Below are positions 42,526 to 50,680 of a DNA stretch of 64,000 nucleotides, piece after piece; position 1 is the first letter of the stretch; every line of letters begins with the position of its first letter. The notes below the pieces were generated by a model. It did not search any database and was not told where the DNA came from. It saw nothing but the letters and a program-made list of their open reading frames with translations. Source of the stretch: Chryseobacterium sp. (GTDB lineage Bacteria > Bacteroidota > Bacteroidia > Flavobacteriales > Weeksellaceae). The translations under genes and the position numbers were made by a program. Location: contig JAPUEB010000025.1 of NCBI GenBank assembly GCA_027492795.1, forward strand, positions 1-64,000, in the 5' to 3' direction.

Positions 42526-42700
42526 CTCTAATTATTTTGTAGAAATCAAATTATTGAGTTCAAAAAATTGAATAAAAATGTTTCAGAATTTCTATAAAAC
42601 CTTATAAAATTAAATGTTTGTTTAATTTTTATTTCATTGACAATCAATCCTTTATATTTTTTGATTCTCTGTTTTTGTGAACATTTCTCTTTTTCTGGCA

Positions 42701-42733
42701 TAAATTTTACAATCATATCTACAGTAAAATTTA
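42701..42733. repeat. 10-bp inverted repeat upstream of an OMP gene
   Basis: TAAATTTTAC (42701-42710) and GTAAAATTTA (42724-42733) with a 13-nt centre, about 30 bp before the ATG at 42765. Could be an operator or a 5'-UTR hairpin; the rest of the 300-bp gap (42461-42764) has no gene. Confidence 0.45.
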
Positions 42734-42764
42734 AAATTAGGAATTAACATTAAAATTTAGAATT

Positions 42765-43358
42765 ATGAAGACGATTAAAAAAACAGTTTTAGGATTAGGA
42801 TTAGTAGCGGCAGGTTTAGTTTCTGCACAACAAACAACAACCAGTGAAACTCCATCTATGAAAAACATGATTAAAATTGGTGGAAATGTAGGTTTAGCCG
42901 TTCCTTCTGAAAATGCGTCTGCAGCTTTAGGTTTGGATTTGGCTTATCAAAATTTGGTAACTCCAGGATTTGGTTTAGGTATCGCGACAGGTTACACCCA
43001 TTATTTTGGAAAAGAAAACACCGTAAATAACTTAAAAGTGGATAATAACGACTTTGGAGTTGTTCCAGTAGCTGCATTAATCAGGGTTTATCCTAAGAAG
43101 ACCGGTTTTTATTTAGGAACTGATTTGGGTTACGGATTTATTGTTGGAGACTCAAAAGTAGCTTCTAACTCAGCTGTAAACAGACCAAACGGTGGTTTTT
43201 ATATTAAACCGGAAATTGGCTACCACAATGACGACTGGAACTTTGCTCTACAATACCAAAAAGTATTTACAGGAACTGATGGACAGATTGTAGATCAAAA
43301 ATACAACGCAGGAGCGCTTGGATTGGGAGTTTCTTACAATATACCTTTAGGAAAATAG
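42765..43358 (+). CDS. Small outer-membrane beta-barrel protein
   Basis: 197 residues. Signal peptide MKTIKKTVLGLGLVAAGLVS with cleavage near SAQQ. The rest alternates hydrophobic and polar residues in short strands (IGGNVGLAVPS, GFGLGIATGYTHYFG, AGALGLGVSYNIP) and ends in a strand, typical of an eight-stranded OmpA-like or OMP_b-brl barrel. Function unknown; a terminator follows closely. Confidence 0.78.
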   Translation: MKTIKKTVLGLGLVAAGLVSAQQTTTSETPSMKNMIKIGGNVGLAVPSENASAALGLDLAYQNLVTPGFGLGIATGYTHYFGKENTVNNLKVDNNDFGVVPVAALIRVYPKKTGFYLGTDLGYGFIVGDSKVASNSAVNRPNGGFYIKPEIGYHNDDWNFALQYQKVFTGTDGQIVDQKYNAGALGLGVSYNIPLGK

Positions 43359-43383
43359 TAGTCAAAAAATCATAAATATTATG

Positions 43384-43420
43384 AAAGCCTTTTCAATTTT
43401 TTTTTGAAAAGGCTTTTTAT
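43384..43420 (+). terminator. Rho-independent terminator
   Basis: Thirteen-bp perfect stem AAAGCCTTTTCAA / TTGAAAAGGCTTT with a T7 loop, then a T-rich tail. Confidence 0.9.
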
Positions 43421-43435
43421 TTTAACGAAACTTTC

Positions 43436-43443
43436 TATCTTTG
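43436..43443 (+). promoter_or_regulatory. Candidate -7 element (TATCTTTG) for glucokinase
   Basis: Exact TAnnTTTG match 18 bp before the ATG at 43461. Confidence 0.4.
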
Positions 43444-43460
43444 GTTGAAACTCACAAAGT

Positions 43461-44513
43461 ATGCTCTCCAATCATAAATTTCCTCTTTTTCTTCCAGGTA
43501 TAACCAACCAAAAAAATGATGCGGTTTCGCTTATTGCCGCGGATTTGCAGGAAGAATTTACCACTCTTGGACATTACATTACAAAAGATCAAAAAGCAAT
43601 TCTTCAAACTGAAAAAACCTACAATACAAAAGAATTTTCAGTTTTTTCTGAAATCGTAAAAACATTTCGAGCAGAAATGTCTTTGGATAATATTTCAAGA
43701 CTTTCCGTAGGATTTCCGGGACCAATTATCAATAATAGAGGTAGTTCTCTGCGTTTGCCTTGGGTTTTGGAAACTGACATCATAAAAGAAAGAACAGGGA
43801 TTTCTGAAGTTTTTCTAATAAATGATTTGGAAGCTACTGCATATGGATTGGGAAATCTTTCGGAAGAAAGTCTTATCACCATTCATGACGGCGATAGTTC
43901 GCCAACGGGAAATGTAGCTATACTTTCTCCTGGAAACGGCTTGGGTGAAGCCGGGCTTTATTATGACGGAAAAGACTTACGACCTTTCGCAACAGAAGGA
44001 GGACACACCGAATTTTCTCCAAGAACCAATGTAGAAGTAGAATTTTACCAGTTTTTAAATAAAATTTACGGTATTGTAAGTTGGGAAAATGTGCTTTCCA
44101 AAAAAGGTTTGTTCAATATTTACAGGTTTTTACGTGACGAAAAAAGACATCCCCAATCCGAAAAATTTCTTGAAAGACTTCGTGGTGATGAGGATTTTTG
44201 CGATATTTTATATCAGGCTGCTATCGAAGATAACGAACAGATTTGTACCATTGCCATCAATACCTATCTAGAATTTTTGGCGAGGGAGGCAAACAATCTT
44301 GTTTTGAAACTGAAAGCAACAGGCGGACTTTTAATTGGCGGTGAACTTCCTGTAATGATGAAAGACTATATCGACAAACAAAGATTTTACGAAAAATTTT
44401 TAATCAGTGATAAAATGGGAGGTCTATTAAAGGGAATTCCTATCTACATGCTGGTTAACAAGAAAATGATTCTAAATGGTGCAGCAATTTATGGAGCCTT
44501 TTCACAAGAATAG
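43461..44513 (+). CDS. Glucokinase (Glk family) with atypical phosphate-binding loop
   Basis: 350 residues. Family blocks LSVGFPGPII, VFLINDLEATAYGLGNL (catalytic D), APGNGLGEAG-type SPGNGLGEAGLYYDG and TEGGHTEFSPRTNVEVEF are all present. The usual N-terminal ATP phosphate-1 motif (ADIGGTxx) is replaced by IAADLQEEFTTLG, which keeps the Asp but lacks the GG-T. Sugar binding looks preserved, so the protein may phosphorylate glucose with altered ATP binding, or may have become a sensor. Cytoplasmic. Followed by a terminator. Confidence 0.82.
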   Translation: MLSNHKFPLFLPGITNQKNDAVSLIAADLQEEFTTLGHYITKDQKAILQTEKTYNTKEFSVFSEIVKTFRAEMSLDNISRLSVGFPGPIINNRGSSLRLPWVLETDIIKERTGISEVFLINDLEATAYGLGNLSEESLITIHDGDSSPTGNVAILSPGNGLGEAGLYYDGKDLRPFATEGGHTEFSPRTNVEVEFYQFLNKIYGIVSWENVLSKKGLFNIYRFLRDEKRHPQSEKFLERLRGDEDFCDILYQAAIEDNEQICTIAINTYLEFLAREANNLVLKLKATGGLLIGGELPVMMKDYIDKQRFYEKFLISDKMGGLLKGIPIYMLVNKKMILNGAAIYGAFSQE

Positions 44514-44540
44514 TTGGTTTTTAATTTAACATAATACTAT

Positions 44541-44569
44541 AACTTCAATCAAAAGGTTGAAGTTTTTTT
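44541..44569 (+). terminator. Terminator after glucokinase
   Basis: AACTTCAA / TTGAAGTT, 8-nt loop, followed by T7. It ends 9 bp before the ATG of the first YceI gene. Confidence 0.8.
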
Positions 44570-44578
44570 GATGAAACT

Positions 44579-45151
44579 ATGAAGAATATACTTTTTATCT
44601 TTATTTTCCTTATTTCTGGGATTTTGTTTTCGCAAACAAAAAATATCACTTCATCGGAAGTAAGGTGGAAAGCGTATAAAACTTTGAAAACCGATGCTTT
44701 TTCGCACTACGGAACCATAAAATTGAAATCGGGAAACCTAATCTTTAAAAATGGTGAAATTTCTGGAGGGAATTTCGTGATTGATATGAAAGCAATAGAT
44801 GCAGAAGATATGAAGGACGACAAGAAAATGAAGCTGATGCTGGAAAACCACCTTCGCAGCGATGATTTTTTTGATGTTGCCAAATATCCATTTTCAACTT
44901 TCAAAATTACCTCTACCAAAAAGATAAACAGCGGAAAATTCACTCACCAAATTACGGGAGATCTCAAAATAAAAGATATTACAAAAAAAATATCTTTCCC
45001 GGTAACAGTTGCCAACAATGGAGCTGAAACAACAGTAACTTCGCCTATGTTTACCTTCAACAGAAAAAGCTTTGGCTTGAAATACAATGTTTTTGAAGAC
45101 ATGATCATCAGCAATGATGTGGAAATGACGGTGAAATTAACTGCAAAATAA
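44579..45151 (+). CDS. YceI-family exported lipid-binding protein
   Basis: 190 residues. Signal peptide MKNILFIFIFLISGIL, cleavage near LFSQ. YceI pattern: VRWKAYKTLKTDAFSHYGTIKLKSG, FVIDMKAI, a D-rich segment, then HLRSDDFFDVAKYPFSTFKIT and ITGDLKIKDITKKISFPV. YceI proteins are periplasmic beta-barrels that bind isoprenoid-type lipids. A second YceI gene follows 73 bp downstream. Confidence 0.9.
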   Translation: MKNILFIFIFLISGILFSQTKNITSSEVRWKAYKTLKTDAFSHYGTIKLKSGNLIFKNGEISGGNFVIDMKAIDAEDMKDDKKMKLMLENHLRSDDFFDVAKYPFSTFKITSTKKINSGKFTHQITGDLKIKDITKKISFPVTVANNGAETTVTSPMFTFNRKSFGLKYNVFEDMIISNDVEMTVKLTAK

Positions 45152-45195
45152 AATCAGAAAATTTGATATTTTTATAAAATTAAAAAGAGAATTAC

Positions 45196-45203
45196 TATAT
45201 TTG
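45196..45203 (+). promoter_or_regulatory. Candidate -7 element (TATATTTG)
   Basis: Exact TAnnTTTG match between the two YceI genes, 21 bp before the ATG at 45225; suggests the second gene also has its own promoter. Confidence 0.4.
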
Positions 45204-45224
45204 TTAATTGATAAAAAAGATAGA

Positions 45225-45818
45225 ATGAGAAAGTTATTTTTATTAACGTTATTATTATTTACAGTTACATTTGCATTTGCACAAAAAAAAGCAAAAGGTG
45301 TACAGGTTGCAAAAGTACAGACTTCCGACATTAGATGGTGGGGCTATAAAGTAGTGAAATCTGAAGCTACAACGCACACCGGATTTGTAAAACTGAAAAG
45401 TGGAAGGTTCTTTTTTGAAGATAAGGTTCTTACTGGGGGAGATTTCATCCTTGATATGAGAAGCCTTTCTAATACAGATCTCACCGGCGAAGACCAGCTG
45501 AAGCTCACCAATCACCTGAAAAGCTTCGACTTCTTTGATGTGAAAAAACATCCAGTTGCCAAGTTTGAAATAACCAAGATACTTCCTTCCAAAAATTTGG
45601 ATTACGGCTACCTTGTTTACGGAAACCTTACATTAAAAGGAGTTAGAAAAACAATTTCTTTCCCAGCCAATATCCGTACCAACGATAAATTTATTGAGTT
45701 TGAATCTGCCAAGTTTTCTATTAATAGAAGAGATTTCAAGGCATTTTACAAATCTTCGATAAAAGATTATTTGATTAAGGATCAGGTGGACATACAAATC
45801 AAAATGACGGCCAATTAA
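45225..45818 (+). CDS. YceI-family exported protein, second copy
   Basis: 197 residues from ATG 45225, which starts a signal peptide (MRKLFLLTLLLFTVTF, cleavage near AFAQ); the frame is open from 45201. Same fold as the upstream gene (IRWWGYKVVKSEATTHTGFVK, FILDMRSL, HLKSFDFFDVKKHPVAKFEI, GNLTLKGVRKTISFPA) but clearly diverged, so the duplication is old. Periplasmic, lipid binding inferred from family. Confidence 0.9.
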   Translation: MRKLFLLTLLLFTVTFAFAQKKAKGVQVAKVQTSDIRWWGYKVVKSEATTHTGFVKLKSGRFFFEDKVLTGGDFILDMRSLSNTDLTGEDQLKLTNHLKSFDFFDVKKHPVAKFEITKILPSKNLDYGYLVYGNLTLKGVRKTISFPANIRTNDKFIEFESAKFSINRRDFKAFYKSSIKDYLIKDQVDIQIKMTAN

Positions 45819-45840
45819 ACAATCAAATTTATAAGAAACA

Positions 45841-45867
45841 AGGGCAGAATTTCTGCTCTTTTTTTAT
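45841..45867 (+). terminator. Rho-independent terminator
   Basis: AGGGCAG / CTGCTCT (one G-U pair), loop AATTT, followed by a long T-run. Ends just before the start of the hydrolase gene. Confidence 0.75.
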
Positions 45868-45875
45868 TTTTGAAA

Positions 45876-46526
45876 ATGAAAAAAAGAAAACTTTACGTAA
45901 TCAGCGGATTGGGCGCAGATTTTAAAGTCTTGGAAAAGCTTAAATTTCCAGTGGATTTGGAAGTTGTCTTTTTAGAATGGCTCATTCCGGAACGTGGAGA
46001 AGATTTTGGTCATTATGTAGAGCGGATGTCGTCTCGTATTGATGCGGAAGAACCTTTTTTTCTTTTGGGATACTCTTTCGGAGGCATTTTGGTGCAGGAA
46101 ATACACAAACTGAAACCTGCGTTGAAAGTGGTTATCCTGGGAAGCATCAAATCCCACAAGGAAAAATCTAGATTTATACGTGCAGGAGAAATTACCGGAA
46201 TACCGAAGTACATCCCATCACGTTTTTATAACGACAAATCCACTTATCTTTACTCTGCAATTCGCAAATTTTTTGATCCAAAAAACCCAAAAATACTCAC
46301 TTACTTCAATGTGCGTGATCCTTATTACCTGAAATGGAGTATCGAAAAGATATCGAAGTGGAAAAGTGAGGAGAACCCTGAAGTGATACAGATTTTGGCA
46401 GATAAGGACATTGTTTTTCCAATTTCCAAATCTAAGCCGGATTTTATAATTAAGGGAGGTACACATCTTTTTCCAGCCACCAAACATAGGGAAGTTTCTC
46501 TTATTTTGGAGAAAATACTCCATTAG
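45876..46526 (+). CDS. Alpha/beta-hydrolase
   Basis: 216 residues from ATG 45876; a TTG two codons upstream is in frame. Serine nucleophile in GYSFGG, Asp in ADKDIVFP and His in GGTHLFP complete the triad. Short lid region. No signal peptide, so cytoplasmic. Substrate unknown; the family covers esterases and thioesterases. Confidence 0.85.
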   Translation: MKKRKLYVISGLGADFKVLEKLKFPVDLEVVFLEWLIPERGEDFGHYVERMSSRIDAEEPFFLLGYSFGGILVQEIHKLKPALKVVILGSIKSHKEKSRFIRAGEITGIPKYIPSRFYNDKSTYLYSAIRKFFDPKNPKILTYFNVRDPYYLKWSIEKISKWKSEENPEVIQILADKDIVFPISKSKPDFIIKGGTHLFPATKHREVSLILEKILH

Positions 46527-46546
46527 ATTTTAAGTAACGCTTTTAT

Positions 46547-46554
46547 TATCTTTG
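46547..46554 (+). promoter_or_regulatory. Candidate -7 element (TATCTTTG) for sdaA
   Basis: Exact TAnnTTTG match 21 bp before the ATG at 46575. Confidence 0.45.
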
Positions 46555-46574
46555 CCACTGTTTTTATCTAAATT

Positions 46575-47993
46575 ATGGAATCCATAAGTGTTTTTGAAAT
46601 CATAAAAGTAGGCATCGGTCCATCCAGTTCTCATACAATGGGACCTTGGAATGCAGCGGAGAACTTCCTTAAACAAATTAAGACTAATCATAGGATTAAT
46701 GATGTAAAAGAGGTTTATGTAGAATTTTTCGGTTCCCTTGCAAAAACCGGAATAGGGCATGGAACGGATGTAGCCGGAATGCTTGGACTTTCGGGAGAAA
46801 ATTTTAAGAAAATTGATACATCTTTGATAGATGAAAAAATAAATACCATCAAAACCCAGAATCAGCTTATTTTGGGAGGAGAAAAGAAGATTCCATTTAT
46901 ATACGGGAAGCATTTGGTTCTGAACATGAACAAATCTTTAGACTATCATCCCAATGGAATGATTTTTAAAGCCATTTTTGAAGATGGGAAGATTTTAGAG
47001 CAGGACTATTATTCCGTAGGTGGAGGTTTTGTAGCTACAAAAAATGAGAACTCCATGCAGAAAACCTGTATCCGCACACTGTATCCCTGCCATAGCGGAG
47101 AAGATATTTTGCGGAACGTAGAAAAACTTGAATTTACCAATATTTCGGACCTCGTTTTTCTGAATGAAGAAAGCTGGCGAACGAAAACTGAGACCAAAAC
47201 TGAGGCACTCTATATATGGAACCAAATAAAAGAATGCGTTTATAAAGGCATCAGCAAAGATGGGATTCTTCCAGGCGGTCTTAACGTTTCCAGAAGGGCT
47301 TCCGCATTAAACCGTAAACTTCTTGGAGACGCAACCTGGTCCTCCATGGATGAATGGTATCAAAAAGTGGCGGATGCCGAAGAAAATTTCAACAATATCA
47401 ATAAATGGGTTTCCTGTTTTGCATTGGCGGTAAACGAGGAAAATGCAAGTTTCGGCCGCATCATTACAGCGCCTACAAACGGTGCAAGTGGTGTAATTCC
47501 GGCAGTTTTGATGTATTCGCAAGCTTTTACAGAACATAGGGGAGAAGACAGTATCATTCGTTTCCTACTTGTGGCTGGAGAAATTGGGACTTTATTTAAA
47601 AAAAATGCAACCATTTCCGCAGCAATGGGCGGTTGCCAAGCGGAGATTGGAGTGTCCTCTGCAATGGCTGCGGCAGGACTCACGGAAATTATGGGCGGCA
47701 CACCGGCGCAAGTTCTTATGGCTGCAGAAATTGCCATGGAACACCACCTTGGAATGACCTGCGATCCTATTGCAGGTCTAGTTCAAATCCCCTGCATAGA
47801 AAGAAACTCAATGGGGGCAATGAAAGCTATTACCGCTGCCAATATTGCCATTGAAAGTGATCCTTCCAAAGCACGTGTTACCTTGGATGAGGTGATACAA
47901 AGTATGTGGGAAACCGCATTAAGTATGAATTCCAGATTTAAAGAAACTTCAGAAGGCGGGTTGGCAATTGCTGTAAACGTGGCAGAGTGCTAG
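46575..47993 (+). CDS. sdaA: L-serine ammonia-lyase (iron-sulfur type)
   Basis: 472 residues, the single-chain form with the beta domain first and the catalytic alpha domain after. Converts serine to pyruvate and ammonia with a [4Fe-4S] cluster. Signatures: GIGPSSSHTMGPWNA at the N-terminus, APTNGASGVIPAVL, and the cluster-binding CDPIAGLVQIPCIERNSMG near the C-terminus. Cytoplasmic. Confidence 0.95.
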   Translation: MESISVFEIIKVGIGPSSSHTMGPWNAAENFLKQIKTNHRINDVKEVYVEFFGSLAKTGIGHGTDVAGMLGLSGENFKKIDTSLIDEKINTIKTQNQLILGGEKKIPFIYGKHLVLNMNKSLDYHPNGMIFKAIFEDGKILEQDYYSVGGGFVATKNENSMQKTCIRTLYPCHSGEDILRNVEKLEFTNISDLVFLNEESWRTKTETKTEALYIWNQIKECVYKGISKDGILPGGLNVSRRASALNRKLLGDATWSSMDEWYQKVADAEENFNNINKWVSCFALAVNEENASFGRIITAPTNGASGVIPAVLMYSQAFTEHRGEDSIIRFLLVAGEIGTLFKKNATISAAMGGCQAEIGVSSAMAAAGLTEIMGGTPAQVLMAAEIAMEHHLGMTCDPIAGLVQIPCIERNSMGAMKAITAANIAIESDPSKARVTLDEVIQSMWETALSMNSRFKETSEGGLAIAVNVAEC

Positions 47994-48045
47994 TAGAAAA
48001 AATCTTTCAGTAAGGATAGCATGTTGTTCAATTAGTTTTGAAATT

Positions 48046-48089
48046 TAAAGATGAATATATTTTTTGTAATTAAAAGCTATTCATCTTTA
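48046..48089. terminator. Long-loop hairpin between sdaA and a decayed ORF
   Basis: Twelve-bp perfect arms TAAAGATGAATA (48046-48057) and TATTCATCTTTA (48078-48089), 20-nt loop, no clear T-run. It lies between convergent gene ends, so a terminator role is likely but unproven. Confidence 0.45.
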
Positions 48090-48319
48090 TTATTCAACTG
48101 TATCCAGCAGAAAAGCAGAAGTGTTTAGTATAAAAAGAAAATCTGTTAAATATTTATTGAAATCGCTCAAATCATCGCTTGTTGAACTTAACAAAATTCC
48201 TAAGCCATAAAAAATAACAAAACTATTCCAAGTCCTACTTTTAAATCCTTATTTGTTGCAAGATCAGCTATACAATCAAGTCCAATTTCTTCAAATATTT
48301 TTATTTTTACTAATTGATT
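48090..48319 (-). pseudogene. Decayed membrane-protein ORF with a homopolymer frameshift
   Basis: Reading the minus strand from 48319 gives NQLVKIKIFEEIGLDCIADL ... VGLGIVLLFF, then a stop at 48200-48202. If one T is restored in the T6 run (minus strand of 48209-48214) the frame continues YGLGILLSSTSDDLSDFNKYL and ends ...LLDTVE at 48090. The joined 76-77 residues have a sensible composition with one long hydrophobic stretch. No start codon is visible before the in-frame TAG at 48320-48322, so the 5' end is lost. Likely remnant; identity unknown. Confidence 0.4.
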
Positions 48320-48349
48320 CTAACTTATGGTAGTCAAAAAGTTTAAGTT

Positions 48350-49375
48350 TTAAAAATTCATAAAAAGTTTTGGGTTTACAGGGGTGTTGTTCCTATGTAC
48401 CTCGTAATGCAGGTGTGGACCTGTGGATCTTCCGCTGTTGCCGGATTTTGCAATTACTTGATTTACTTTCACACGGTCATTTGTACGAACTTTTAACTCA
48501 GAAAGGTGCCCGTAAAGTGTTGCGAGCCCATTTCCATGTGAAACGATTACACAATTTCCGTATCCACCCTTTTGCCCTGCAAAAATTACGGTTCCAGCAG
48601 CAGTGCATATCACATCGCTTCCATACGCCACAGCAAGGTCGATGCCTTTGTGAAACTGAATTTGATCGGCTTCTGCAGGTGCGTTGTTAAGCTCCTTAAC
48701 AGGCGTAATTGCCTTTTTAGTTGGAGTTCCCGGAGGAGCACTAATTACGGGAGTTGTAGCAGCTGAAGATGAATTTTCGGTAGCGTAAATGGGGATAATT
48801 TTAGTTTTAATATTTCCTAAACTGTCTTTTTCCTCCACAATTTTTGCATCAACTACTTTTCTTCTTGCAGGTGCGGCGGCTGCTACAGGAATAGGAGCTG
48901 AAGTAGCGATTGGCTTCACTGATGCCATCATGGTTTTGAAAGGAATAGGATTCTTTCTGTTGCCAAAATTGGAAGAAATGTAACCTTCTGTAGGCAACCC
49001 GAGCGGAACTTGCATAAGCTTGGTCTGCAAATCCATCAGATACTGGCTGTAGCGGTTAGATTGCTTCGCCAAATAAACAGAACTTGCAAGGCTATCGCTG
49101 TTCAGAATCTCAATCTTTGCATTAGAAATATTTTTTGCGGACAAAAAAGAGCTCAAATCTCTCACGGTGTTATCTACCAACATTAGGTCGTTCTTCATCT
49201 TCGCGTAGTCCACACTGTCTTTTTGCGTGTTGATTTTTACCAAGTTTACCTCATATTTTTTATCGTCTTTCCCAAGCCAAAGAAAGCTAATTAAAACACT
49301 TTGCGCAATAATGATGAAAGCTAAAAATGCAATTAGCAAAACGAACTTGTTTTTTTGGTTCAGTAATTCTTTCAT
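48350..49375 (-). CDS. M23 (LytM) peptidase with large insertion in the catalytic domain
   Basis: 341 residues. Single N-terminal transmembrane helix (about 11-34), coiled region to about 120, then the LytM domain. Zinc ligands H242 and D246 (FHKGIDLA) and H323; catalytic H290 (YGHLS) and H321 (GPHLHYEV). Between FGNRKNPIPF (137-146) and the first zinc ligand lies an Ala/Pro/Ser/Thr-rich segment of about 90 residues that ordinary M23 domains do not have. Predicted inner-membrane anchored, periplasmic peptidoglycan endopeptidase. Confidence 0.9.
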   Translation of the reverse strand: MKELLNQKNKFVLLIAFLAFIIIAQSVLISFLWLGKDDKKYEVNLVKINTQKDSVDYAKMKNDLMLVDNTVRDLSSFLSAKNISNAKIEILNSDSLASSVYLAKQSNRYSQYLMDLQTKLMQVPLGLPTEGYISSNFGNRKNPIPFKTMMASVKPIATSAPIPVAAAAPARRKVVDAKIVEEKDSLGNIKTKIIPIYATENSSSAATTPVISAPPGTPTKKAITPVKELNNAPAEADQIQFHKGIDLAVAYGSDVICTAAGTVIFAGQKGGYGNCVIVSHGNGLATLYGHLSELKVRTNDRVKVNQVIAKSGNSGRSTGPHLHYEVHRNNTPVNPKLFMNF

Positions 49376-49527
49376 GAATTCTTTACTTTTTCTGCTTATA
49401 GGACGGCAAATTTAAATAAATTATTGTGCTTTACCTTACGTTTTAACAAAACTTTAATAATTAGAGTGAATTTTTATTTCTAATGATTTATGGTTGAAAA
49501 GGGTCGTTTTCGTTGATACAAATTGGT

Positions 49528-49535
49528 TATCTTTG
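49528..49535 (+). promoter_or_regulatory. Candidate -7 element (TATCTTTG) for gpsA
   Basis: Exact TAnnTTTG match 18 bp before the ATG at 49554, inside the longer open frame; supports the shorter start. Confidence 0.45.
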
Positions 49536-49553
49536 TACATTAACTCTTTAGTG

Positions 49554-50603
49554 ATGCCCAAAAAAAAGACAAATATCGAATCTAAAAACGCTTCTTCATC
49601 CAAACGCAACAAACAGGATGTAGCAATAGGGGTTTTGGGTAGTGGAAGTTTTGCAACAGCAATCGTAAAAATGCTTGTAGAAAACTGTAAACTCGTCCAC
49701 TGGTGTGTTCGCAACGAATTTGTGAAAGGAGCAATAGAACTACGCGGCCATAATCCTACTTATCTTACCTCGGTAAGCTTCAGTACCAAAAATCTGAAAA
49801 TTACAGCGGATATCAATGAACTGGTTTCTGCCTGCGAAATCATAGTATTGGCAACACCTTCCATCTATCTTTCTGACGCGATGGATAAGCTTAAAGTGGA
49901 CTATCAGGATAAGATATTTGTTTCAGCCATCAAAGGTATTGTGCCAAAGGTGAACGATATAGTGGCGCATTACTTAAGGGAAGAATTTGGAATAGGATTC
50001 CGCAATCAGGCGGTAATTGCAGGTCCTTGCCACGCAGAGGAAGTAGGTATGGAGCGTCTCTCTTATCTTACCATTGCAACCGTTGAAGATGATGTTTCAG
50101 GAAAATTAGACAAAATTTTCACCTCATCATTCATTAAAGTAAATCCCAGCAAAGATATTTTGGGGAACGAATACAGCGCAATCCTGAAAAACATTTATGC
50201 CATTGGTGCAGGTATCGCAAGTGGATTGGGTTATGGTGATAACTTTACAGCAGTATTCGTCACCAACGCTATTCGGGAAATGGAGATTTTCTTGGAAGCC
50301 ATCTATGAGGCGCCAAGAGATGTGAACGAAAGCGCCTATTTGGGAGATTTACTGGTAACTGCATATTCACTTTTCTCCAGAAACCGAAACCTTGGAAACC
50401 TAATCGGAAAAGGCTATACGGTGAAATCCGCCATCCAATCTATGAACATGGTTGCCGAAGGATATTATGCAGCGGACTCCGTTTATAGAACCGCAAAAGA
50501 TAAAAAGGTAAAAACTCCCATTATAGATACTATTTACGGAATTCTATATGAAGAAAAGAATGCAGATAAACAGTTTAAAAAGCTTACTACCATTCTTACC
50601 TAA
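49554..50603 (+). CDS. gpsA: NAD(P)H-dependent glycerol-3-phosphate dehydrogenase
   Basis: 349 residues from ATG 49554 (open frame from 49494, but the promoter lies inside that extension). Rossmann motif IGVLGSGSFATAI after a Lys/Ser-rich N-terminus, then LATPSIYLSDAM, AIKGIVPKV, VIAGPCHAEEVG and LKNIYAIGAGIASGLGYG. Reduces dihydroxyacetone phosphate to glycerol-3-phosphate for phospholipid synthesis. Cytoplasmic. Confidence 0.94.
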   Translation: MPKKKTNIESKNASSSKRNKQDVAIGVLGSGSFATAIVKMLVENCKLVHWCVRNEFVKGAIELRGHNPTYLTSVSFSTKNLKITADINELVSACEIIVLATPSIYLSDAMDKLKVDYQDKIFVSAIKGIVPKVNDIVAHYLREEFGIGFRNQAVIAGPCHAEEVGMERLSYLTIATVEDDVSGKLDKIFTSSFIKVNPSKDILGNEYSAILKNIYAIGAGIASGLGYGDNFTAVFVTNAIREMEIFLEAIYEAPRDVNESAYLGDLLVTAYSLFSRNRNLGNLIGKGYTVKSAIQSMNMVAEGYYAADSVYRTAKDKKVKTPIIDTIYGILYEEKNADKQFKKLTTILT

Positions 50604-50680
50604 AGTTTTTTAGCGAATTTGTTTTCAGTAGCGGCGGTCTTTCATAATTTTTTGCGAAATTCGTAAGCATAAATTTTAAT

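Noticed and set aside
47770-47800. GTTCAAATCC resembling a tRNA T-loop
   Set aside because: It is inside the conserved iron-sulfur motif region of sdaA and no acceptor or anticodon arms can be drawn.
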